The translations under genes and the position numbers were made by a program. A stretch of 64,000 nt of DNA, taken from Aaosphaeria pasadenensis. Taxonomy: Eukaryota; Ascomycota; Dothideomycetes; Pleosporales. The notes under the pieces were generated by a model that had not been told where the DNA came from, did no database searches, and saw nothing but the letters and a program-made list of their open reading frames with translations. Positions 56,037 through 64,000 of the stretch are shown here, piece after piece; position 1 is the stretch's first letter, and each line of letters begins with the position of its first letter. The DNA is taken from the NCBI GenBank assembly GCA_022813625.1, contig JAKLMB010000021.1, forward strand, positions 372,001-436,000, in the 5' to 3' direction.

Positions 56037-56778
56037 TTACATCCATTTGGCAATATGATTGGTGATAAGCTTCTTGAAAACCTCCAATTGCTTTTCGTGC
56101 ATGATAAGTCTGGCCTGCTGCAACTCGGGACGTGCTTTGAGCGTTTGATCAATACGATGCTGAGTGCCGCCATAAACAACTGTATAGTCTGGCAAACTTG
56201 TACTGCCCGGTATGATGGTGCCTGATGTTATCGTACAGTACTAGAGAAGAAAGGATGAGCAAAATTTCCTTATAGCTGTTGCTTGAATTGAAAGATCATC
56301 ATACCTTGCCAATCACACAGCCCCTCCCAAGAACTGCACCCGCCTCGACCAGGCTGCCTTCTCCGATTTCTGCTGCTTCAACAATTGCCCCAGTCTCTAT
56401 GACTACATGCCGTTCTAGGACGGTGCCTTCCCCTCTAGTCGATCGTATTGAGTCTCGCGCAGAGGCCGTACTGCTTCTTCGAAGGCTGGCATCGGTACCG
56501 TTACCAATTCCCACGCCCACCTTCGCCCTCTCATATATAACAACCCCCTCGCCAAGAACGACAGGAGCAAGTGTGCTTGATATCCTGCTATGAGGGTGCA
56601 ATACTGCATTCGGGCCAATCGTGATTGGCTGTGTACCGGTCAACTGCGCGTGTTGGGCGATGATAACGGAAGGGTCGAGGACGATAGACGCCGGCTTCGG
56701 CAAGATTGACTGTCGTTTCTGAATAGCTGATGTGCGCCGGTCACCGGAAGGTCGCGAGGGCGCTGCTCCGGACGACAT
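56037..56778 (-). CDS. Dynactin subunit 6 (p27)-like protein
   Basis: Exons 56305-56778 and 56037-56240 (minus strand) give 225 residues. Hexapeptide-repeat strands of a left-handed beta helix are clear: ITIGPNAVLHPHSRI, APVVLGEGVVIYERAKVG, VLERHVVIETGAIVEAAEIG, SLVEAGAVLGRGCVIGK, then across the splice CTITSGTIIPGSTSLPDYTVV. The last part, YGGTQHRIDQTLKARPELQQ followed by a helix, is the signature ending of dynactin p27. It would form part of the pointed-end complex that links dynein to cargo. A Ser-rich insert (RRSSTASARDSIRSTRGEG) lies between turns. Confidence 0.9.
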
Positions 56779-57876
56779 GTTTGCGTGTGGGGATTTCCGA
56801 TCTGGACGTTCAAGCTTGGAGCTCGAGGTTCGCGTGTGATTGGAATGGCGCTTAACGCGTGTTGTCGTTGTGTCACGTGAGCGCTATATACGCTGCAAAG
56901 TTTCACAATATGAACACGGTGCATTTTTCTCATGTGGAAAGACATTGGTTGCATGGGGTTGCCTTCTATAGGAGTCTATTCGTACTGTCTAATGTCCGAC
57001 AGCTTGATTCAGATATAGCAAGGCACACCCAGATGTAGCTTCAACTCCCAACTTTACATGCATATCCCAAGCCTTTGAGGATCTCATTCACATGTCAAAT
57101 CTGAACATAGGTTGTCTAACAGCAATTCTCCAAACAGTTGAGTTTCTCAGAGATAGAAGTGTTATGCTTATATCAGGCGCAATGTAGGCAGTGGAATGAT
57201 ATAGGACTTTATCCATTCAATTCAGCAACCGTCCTCATTGCATACGCTTGAAATTGTTGGAAAAGTGAATCACATGGCAGTTCATCAATAATTTTATCTG
57301 TTCGTATGCTAACAAAATACGGAAGGCTCAGTCTATTGTAAGTCCAGTCCCAACATGTTCCAAGTCTTTCACATCTAATTGCATGCCAAGTGAACGTTCT
57401 ACTCATGCTCAGCACTCTGGTACCTTGCCTTTAATTGGTATCCTTAAAACCTCTGATATCAACTTCCGTGATTGATTCTTGCTCTATTTCTACATCTCCG
57501 TTCTCTCCCTCTCTTCCTCTCTCTTTCTTCTCTTCCTTTCTCCCTCCTCTCTTCCTTTCTCCCTCCTCTCTTCCTTTCTCCCTCCTCTCTTCCTTTCTCC
57601 CTCCTCTCTTCCTTTCTCCCTCCTCTCCCTCTCGTACTCACACTCTCTCTATCTTTTCTCTCGCACACTCACACACTCGTACCTTACCCTTTACTTCACT
57701 TCACGTTCACCTTCTACTTCCTCCATCTTCTCTATTACAACTCTTGCCCTAATCTCTTTCTTCCATAACCTCTCTCTATCACCATTCAGTGCTTCCACTC
57801 TACACAGATTTCAAGGACAGCTGCCTGGTTAATCTCACAAGCGGTATCGACAACTTGACTCTCGCTGATCATCAAA
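56779..57876. promoter_or_regulatory. Divergent intergenic region with a CT-rich minisatellite
   Basis: No gene. The right 400 bases are strongly pyrimidine-rich on the + strand, as in many fungal promoters, and carry the 19-bp repeat listed separately. Confidence 0.5.
57532..57626 (+). repeat. 19-bp CT-rich minisatellite, five copies
   Basis: CTTCCTTTCTCCCTCCTCT starts at 57532, 57551, 57570, 57589 and 57608 with no or very few changes. It lies about 250-345 bases upstream of the GTPase start codon. It produces long chance open frames on both strands. Confidence 0.92.
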
Positions 57877-60800
57877 ATGCCGATCAGTCCATTGAAATCT
57901 CCACTGTTTGAGCCAACAAGAAGTCTCCAAATACCTCAGAGCGAAATCCAACTGCCAAGTCCTGTCACTTCCAAAACGGAGTCCAGCGTGTCTCAAGAGG
58001 AACCTGGTGTGTGCAAGGGCTCACTTCTCTTATCAAGGCCTGCGGGCTTCAAACGAGTACCACGAAAAGAGGCAAAAGACAACAATAGGACAAGGAAACG
58101 AAAAAGTAAGCAAAGTTGAGAAGGTGAAAGCCAATGCTAAGAGCTTTGAAGATGGAGGTACATCTCGTCTTGAAGCCCACTTTCAGAGCGTCAGCGACCA
58201 GTTCAGATCCCAGGATGACGATGAACGCGACATAGTATATGACCCCAAGACCGAGACCCTTCCCGATCTACCAATGTATCATCCAGACTTCGCACTTGCT
58301 GAGGGTCGCACGAAAGAAATGATTCGACAGCTTCAATTAGTTGTTTCAGACAGCACGGAGGAGAATGCAGAGTTAAAGCATATGCTCACCCACCTACATA
58401 ATTTGCAAGATCCAACCTATCCACGTCCTTCTCTGGTATGTTTCCTAGGCAGCTCTGGAGTAGGAAAGTCTTGCCTTATCAACTCTCTTCTCGATATCGA
58501 TGGCCTATCATTGGTCTCATCAGGATCCGTAGGAACTCTCGTTCCAATCACCTATCAGGCCGCACTCGAGAACCAAGAGACTCGATTTGTCGCTCAGATG
58601 GAGCTTTTTCCAATTGACAAGTGTGAGAGCTTGATCAAACTTTCTTTGAAGGACTACTGGAATCACTTTCTCAAGCCAGAGGAGGAAGAAGGGCCCCGAG
58701 ATACTGACCAAATTGACTTAGGAATGCCGGCTAAAAAAACTTTCTTGGCGCTCTTTGCTCATCGTCCTGAATTTGAGAATGACGAAGATGCTGAGACATT
58801 TTTGGCGCAGGCGGAGAGACCCGATGATCCTCGAGTCTTAAAAGAAATGCTGATCTGGACCAGGGAGATACACAGTCAGCTAGTGAACTTCATACAGTAT
58901 TCCCAGATATCTGCACACTCAGTTGAGGAGTTGTCTGAGAAGTTGGAGCCCTTTACACAAACCTGTCTACGACCCCTGATTCAAATAGGAGACGACAGCG
59001 AGCTCGAGTGTTCAGTCTGGCCATTAATCAAGCTGATAACTGTGAATTTCGATCATCACATTCTAGACAGACATATTATTCTCGTTGATCTGCCCGGTCT
59101 GTCGGACAGCAATAGGCATAGAGTTCAAATGGCTCAACGCCTGCTAAAGCGAGCCGATTGGACGATCGTTGTGCATCGCAATGAACGAGCTGATGACGAT
59201 GCAGCGGTGAAGAGTTACATTGAAGATGCTTGGAGGAGAAAGCGAGATAGCGTCGCTGTCGTTATAACTCAGATTGATAAAGTCAATGAGTTGAAAGACA
59301 AGCGCACCGAGTTCAAGGTCGATGAAGAAGAGGACCTTCAATATTTGAGCGAGCAAGAAAAACATATCAACTCCGAAATGACGAAAATCAAGAAGCAGCT
59401 TAAGACCACTCCACGAAAATCTGAATTTCTCATTACGTTGAATGAGCAAAAGGATCTCTATGCCATTCATGAGAAGCACATTGACATAAAACGACTGGAG
59501 ATTCTAATTGCCCGACGTAGTCGCCAGCTGGAGCACGAGTTTCGCACGTTCCATAGCGCACTTACCAAAGGCACATATGCCGGCGGTGCCCATGAACTGC
59601 CCGTCTTTTGCGTCACCAGTACTGAGTACATGAAGCATTTGGAACCTTACTCGCCGTTAGAACCGCCAGGCGTAAGTGTTCAGCGTTCAGGCATTCCTGC
59701 CCTACGACATTTTCTCCTAAATTTGCCGCACAAATCTGGCCGGTCATTAGCCCTCAAGCGTCATTGTGACATCCGAGTCAGGACATTGCTGAGCTCAATG
59801 GCACTATCGTGCTCTGGGTTCAGGCCGATGTTAAGGCGTGAATTGCTAAGGAAGGTTGTGACTAATGCTGTCGAAAGCATGCTTATGTGCTGCGGCAGGG
59901 TGATAAAAGAATTCTGTTCAGATAACATCCTTGAGGTCAAGGATAGATTCGAGATACGTGAGAGCATCTGGATTGAAAAGGCTGAAGCATTGTGCGACAA
60001 GTGGGCGAAATACAACCCTGCAGGACATCTTGCATTCGTCCGAAATGAGGGCCATTGGAAGACAAGTGCCTGTGGCACAGCAAACTGGAATAACTCTCTG
60101 ATCCAAATTATGCGGGATGATATGGAGCCTGTCCTGAACCATTTGTGCGACCACGGACTACCTCATCTTCGTTCTGAATTTCTCCTCACATTAGATGATA
60201 TCTTGGAGGATATGCAAACCCAAATTAGGCAATGTCTCCGCAATACTGTCCAACAACAGGTCAAGTCCGCAACATATCTGAGATTCTTCGATACCCTTGA
60301 AAAGCAGAAGGGTAGCATTACAGCCAGTATGGACTCTCTCGTGGAACCACTGCAACGATCAACACGGCTTCTCATCTCTAAATGCATGTCAAACAACGAG
60401 ACTGCACCCTTTACAGCAAACATGCAATCATTATACCTTGAATGCGAACAATCACAAGCCACCAAAGGCAAGGGCAAGAGAATGACCAAGCATGCCGTTC
60501 GATGCGAAACATTCAAAATGGGGGTATGCGACCGGAGGAAGGGCCCGTACACGGAGGTTAAGACCTGCTTCTTGAACAAATTTGGCAGTGTGTTCACTAA
60601 ATGGGAAACACGCCTGAGGACGGAAATCTATCCAATCATAGAGCAGATCGAACATGACTTCAATCAAGTGTTCCCCGAACGAGAAGAGAGTTCGCTCTCT
60701 AAAGAGAGTCAAGCAGTAATTGGTGCTGCTGTCAGGAAAGCACAAGCAGTTCTTGACGGACCCATTCGAGAGTCTCTTGCAAAAGCCGGCATTCCAATGG

Positions 60801-60886
60801 AATCAACAATGCCCAACATGGTGCAGAATGAGTACTTACTATTCTTCATCGCGGCACTTCAAACATCGAGGTTTGGTGCATTTTAG
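57877..60886 (+). CDS. Large GTPase of the SLIP-GC (nuclear GTPase) / dynamin-like type
   Basis: Exons 57877-58105 and 58152-60886 give 987 residues. The start is the ATG at 57877, since the long frame has no ATG before the intron. The first exon ends in a basic patch (KRVPRKEAKDNNRTRKRK) that looks like a bipartite nuclear signal. The GTPase motifs are G1 LGSSGVGKSC near residue 175, G3 DLPGLSD near 387 and G4 TQIDK near 447. A coiled-coil follows with KSEFLITLNEQKDLYA, then a long helical C-terminal half. The layout matches fungal proteins related to vertebrate SLIP-GC/NUGGC. G1 and G3 lie over 200 residues apart, much more than in classical dynamins. The role is unknown. Confidence 0.75.
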
Positions 60887-61834
60887 TTTTAGCGATGGTG
60901 GGTGAGGCTACCGAAGTCAATCTGAACTCCACTTAAGTGGAGGTCTTGAAGGACTTTAACTGGTATGAGCAAAGTTGGAGAGAATTTGGACATATAAGAC
61001 GCCCGTCCAGGCGCGACAGACACATGTCAGGGATACTGAACCCTCTGGCATATTATGATATGAGTGTTTGGATAGCCTCATGTCCCTCTTGGACGATATT
61101 ACAGGAAATTTGGCGGGTCTAAGCAACATCTAGGTGGCTAAGGGGGCTTCACGTTTAAGTAATTTGGAGCGATTATGCTAATTTCACTTCATAACATTTT
61201 GCTTCTACTTATTCTAATATATTCAGCATATAGAATATAATTTAATTAACTTTGCTACCCTTAATAGTACCTTACACACGTAGTAAATATCACACACCAA
61301 GTACAGCTAAGATGCAATAACGAACAGTACTAATGGTGAACATAAATGTGAAGGTGAATCCTCATGCAAATTATCCTCTCTCTTGAACCTTAAACCTTCT
61401 AATTACAAACCAGACAGAATAATAAACGGAGTGTGTGTGTGCAGGAGCTCGGTAACATTTCCAAGCCCCCTCATCCACGCATTCAGCGTTCACAGACAAC
61501 CACACAAACCGATCCCTTCAATCACCAGAAGAGCATCCACAAGATGAGCACATGAAACTATAATGTAGACGTATATATTTATCAGAGCAAGAAAAGAAAT
61601 CTACTCATAATTGATCGTTTGTTCCCATCATGCATGCCAATGCGTCGTCATCCATGAATCCATAACAGCCACACAGGTTCCAGACACCGAATTCTCCCAT
61701 GGCAGAAGAAGAACGAGAAATGAAAATCATCAAGAAGAAGAGTAAGGAGATCTAATGATCGCTAATATGCATGATCCGCCGGGAGTATGAGAAGATGGAA
61801 CGGTTTTGTGCAATATGAAACTGTGATCCACATC
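60887..61834. other. AT-rich convergent intergenic region
   Basis: Lies between two gene ends. 61170-61330 is strongly AT-rich with TAATATATTCAGCATATAG-type sequence, like a decayed repeat, but no terminal repeats were found. A short GT run is at 61431-61440. Confidence 0.4.
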
Positions 61835-64000
61835 TCAACTCAAGTCAAACCCAGCACCGGAGAAGACGGAATATAGTAACTTCTCCTTCAATGTAGCCTC
61901 ATCCTTGTACATCGGCAACTTGAGCAGGTTGACGCACGTGCTCGCCGTAGGCAATTTCTGCTGATCGCTGCCGTTATCCCGGATGCTGAACCGAGGGTTG
62001 AGCGTTCCAAAGCCAAGGAGCGGTGCGCGGGGAGTGCTGGTGACGAATTTGAGGACCGCGCGGCGCTCGCCGTCAGATAGGTCTTTGAGGACTTTCCAGA
62101 AGAGCTGGACGGAGGGGTGTTCGAGGCCGTCATCGCCGATGACGAAGGTGCCGCCATAGAGGGTATTACGTCGGAGGTCGTCGATATCGATTGAGGAGGA
62201 TGTGCCGCCGATAAGGGTTTGTAGTTCAGAGTGGTTAAACATGCTGAGCCAGCTTGGTTGGATCATGCTGCCTAGACCACGGAGGAAAGCAGCGGTCTGC
62301 ACGAAGGGTTGGTTCTGGAGACGGTGACGAGCCATATAGGTGATGTAGACGAGACGGTTTTGGTTCGTGACAACCTCATCGGATCCACCTGGTATGAGTT
62401 CCCGAGTGATTGCTTTGGTCTTCTTGGGCGTTGTGCTATGGTCTACAACAATGTTGTCTGTGACTGTGAAATTGAGGGAAAAGTCTTCGACGTTGCCGGG
62501 ATATGTCTTCAATTGATGGAACCCCTGATAAAGCGCTTCATCAAGATCGCGTAGATCATTGAGAGTAGGACGGTAACTGGTCTCTTTCGGCGCGGACCCA
62601 GTACCTCCAGTCAGGGCCCATTTGCGGAGGAAAAAGGGTGCGAAGTTGACATCGACTAGAATACCCTCGTACAGGCACTTGCCAATAATGCGACCCAAAA
62701 ACTCGTATCGCTGCGACAAATCCGTGACCAAAGCGCGGAACTCTGCGGAGTTCTCACGGAGACCTGCCTGCTTCAGAACCTCCTTCTGCTCCCCCATAGC
62801 GGATGGATTGGGGTAGAGAAGATGCTGGTCATTCTCAATGAACATGTCGATATTATCTGTAGGCATGAAAGCCCTGTTTGTGACGCTGGTCAGGAATTCC
62901 TTAGTAACGCCGCCACCATCGATACCGGCCTCCTGGGCATCGAATTGATCCACGAAAGTGATCGAAATAGGTTCCTTGAGACCTTGTCCCAATGGATAGA
63001 ACTGTCGGAAAGCATCTTCGAACTCGTGCTCACGCCTGATGCTTGCGGCATGCCTTGCGAATTGCTGGGGAGCATCGGGCCTTAGCATGACCCTACTTCG
63101 CCATGCGTCTGGATCAATGGCTCCACGACGTTTGGTCATATCTAGATGAACAAATTCGCGGAAGATTTGTACGCGCGTAGTGAATGGGATGAAGAAGGGC
63201 ATATTCTGCAGAATCTCCAACCGAGGCGCAACTGCCTGCAAATATCTCCGCCTAGAGGCCTTGCGTTGCTCTCGAACTAACCTCTCTTGTCTGCGTTGCT
63301 GCTGAGTTCGACGTGTTCCGATCAGCTGTGGGGTGTCATCAAATTCGTCTTCTTCTTCATCCTCCTCATCGTCGTCAATGTCCTCAGCGTCTTCTTCCTC
63401 AATCTTATGTCGACTTTCTTCCTCTTGCACAACAGCCGGAATGAACCCGCTCATATCGAAGCGAGATGTCATAAGCCAATGATCTGATGGTAAGAATTTA
63501 CGCCTGGAGTCACGCTCGTACACCATGCGGAGCAGTCCCGTAACCAGCCCTTTGACATAGTCTAAACTCAGCCCGGCGACACCGCCTACTGAAGGTTCAA
63601 CTGCCGGCTTTGTGGGTTGTACGTCGATAGCCTTGGGGTTGAAGAAAGTGAGACCGGTGCTACTCGTGTCGCGTTCGTCGGTTGAAATGATGTCGGATGC
63701 ATTGAAATATAATGTGAAACCAAGATTTTTCAGGAATGTCGTCAATTCTTTGACCTCTGGTAAAGGAAGTGCGTTATCACGTATTTGTCCAGAAGATGCT
63801 TCGTTGCCGCCGGAAAAGAACTCCTCGTCGTCGGTGACTTTAAGAACGAAAGTATACAATTCAAGAAAGACCAGAATGACTCTCCACTCATCAGCCAATA
63901 CAGCTCCTCGTTCGATTTCTTGTTCAGCAGGTTGCCAGCTCAGAGATGAGCTGCTGGATTTCTCCACGGCTGCCTTATGTTTCAAAAGTTCGATTGCCGC
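61835..64000 (-). CDS. HECT-type E3 ubiquitin ligase, HUL5/UBE3C-like (5' part outside the window)
   Basis: The frame is open to the right edge, so only the C-terminal 721 residues are present and the start is missing. An acidic run (EEEDAEDIDDDEEDEEEDEF) is followed by RRTQQQRRQERLVREQRKAS and MPFFIPFTTRVQIFREFV, the block before the HECT domain in Hul5/UBE3C. The HECT N-lobe starts near ISITFVDQFDAQEAGIDGGG. The catalytic Cys is in LPTASTCVNLLKLP close to the end, and the C-terminus GAGFDLS is typical. Hul5 extends ubiquitin chains on proteasome substrates. There is no intron in the visible part. Confidence 0.93.
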   Translation of the reverse strand, partial: AAIELLKHKAAVEKSSSSSLSWQPAEQEIERGAVLADEWRVILVFLELYTFVLKVTDDEEFFSGGNEASSGQIRDNALPLPEVKELTTFLKNLGFTLYFNASDIISTDERDTSSTGLTFFNPKAIDVQPTKPAVEPSVGGVAGLSLDYVKGLVTGLLRMVYERDSRRKFLPSDHWLMTSRFDMSGFIPAVVQEEESRHKIEEEDAEDIDDDEEDEEEDEFDDTPQLIGTRRTQQQRRQERLVREQRKASRRRYLQAVAPRLEILQNMPFFIPFTTRVQIFREFVHLDMTKRRGAIDPDAWRSRVMLRPDAPQQFARHAASIRREHEFEDAFRQFYPLGQGLKEPISITFVDQFDAQEAGIDGGGVTKEFLTSVTNRAFMPTDNIDMFIENDQHLLYPNPSAMGEQKEVLKQAGLRENSAEFRALVTDLSQRYEFLGRIIGKCLYEGILVDVNFAPFFLRKWALTGGTGSAPKETSYRPTLNDLRDLDEALYQGFHQLKTYPGNVEDFSLNFTVTDNIVVDHSTTPKKTKAITRELIPGGSDEVVTNQNRLVYITYMARHRLQNQPFVQTAAFLRGLGSMIQPSWLSMFNHSELQTLIGGTSSSIDIDDLRRNTLYGGTFVIGDDGLEHPSVQLFWKVLKDLSDGERRAVLKFVTSTPRAPLLGFGTLNPRFSIRDNGSDQQKLPTASTCVNLLKLPMYKDEATLKEKLLYSVFSGAGFDLS

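Noticed and set aside
57435..57832. Several overlapping open frames rich in Leu/Ser/Phe on the + strand and Arg/Glu/Gly on the - strand
   Set aside because: They are translations of the 19-bp CT minisatellite and its pyrimidine-rich surroundings, not proteins.
60887..61330. Second MITE or transposon in the AT-rich stretch
   Set aside because: No terminal inverted or direct repeats could be found by eye.

Overview
The window is nuclear DNA of a filamentous ascomycete (Pezizomycotina). The evidence is short 45-130 bp introns with GT...AG ends and CTAAY-type branch points, Zn2Cys6 regulators, an AA9 lytic polysaccharide monooxygenase, a killer-toxin-chitinase-like secreted protein, HeLo-like and ankyrin families, and a dispersed, intron-less 5S rRNA gene with a TATA box just upstream. 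I cannot place it below subphylum. Gene models were built by hand from reading frames and splice signals. Nearly all close as exact multiples of three, but none was tested by search or transcript.

Layout. 1-2.9 kb: no confident gene. 2.9-5.6 kb: secreted Cys-rich protein resembling the C-terminal part of killer-toxin-like chitinases, without a GH18 domain. 5.6-11.9 kb: three tandem paralogues of an F-box-like/ankyrin protein on a repeated unit of about 2.2-2.5 kb, with a decayed gene tail between copies 1 and 2. 12.6-16.5 kb: DUF1772 membrane protein, DUF7053-type protein and a 5S rRNA gene. 16.5-34 kb: a run of metabolic genes with two Zn2Cys6 regulators: flavin monooxygenase, SDR, GRE2-like reductase, NAD-dependent epimerase, TPP-dependent 2-oxoacid decarboxylase and aromatic-type aminotransferase. 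36-44 kb: housekeeping-type genes (F-box/LRR protein ending in a CaaX box, ALKBH6-like oxygenase, CE3 esterase, Vam7-like SNARE). 45-56 kb: HeLo-like protein, AA9 LPMO, single-pass membrane protein, a MITE, arylsulfotransferase, tyrosinase and an FAD monooxygenase. 56-64 kb: dynactin subunit, a large SLIP-GC-like GTPase with a nuclear-type basic patch, and the 3' part of a HUL5/UBE3C HECT ubiquitin ligase that runs off the right edge.

How the genes may work together. The aminotransferase (amino acid to 2-oxo acid), the TPP decarboxylase (2-oxo acid to aldehyde) and the carbonyl reductases form the three steps of an Ehrlich-type route. The decarboxylase and one Zn2Cys6 regulator are divergent from one intergenic region. 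The second regulator is divergent from the epimerase, and the monooxygenase is divergent from the SDR. This is the best candidate for an undescribed co-regulated cluster here. No polyketide or peptide synthase is present in the window.
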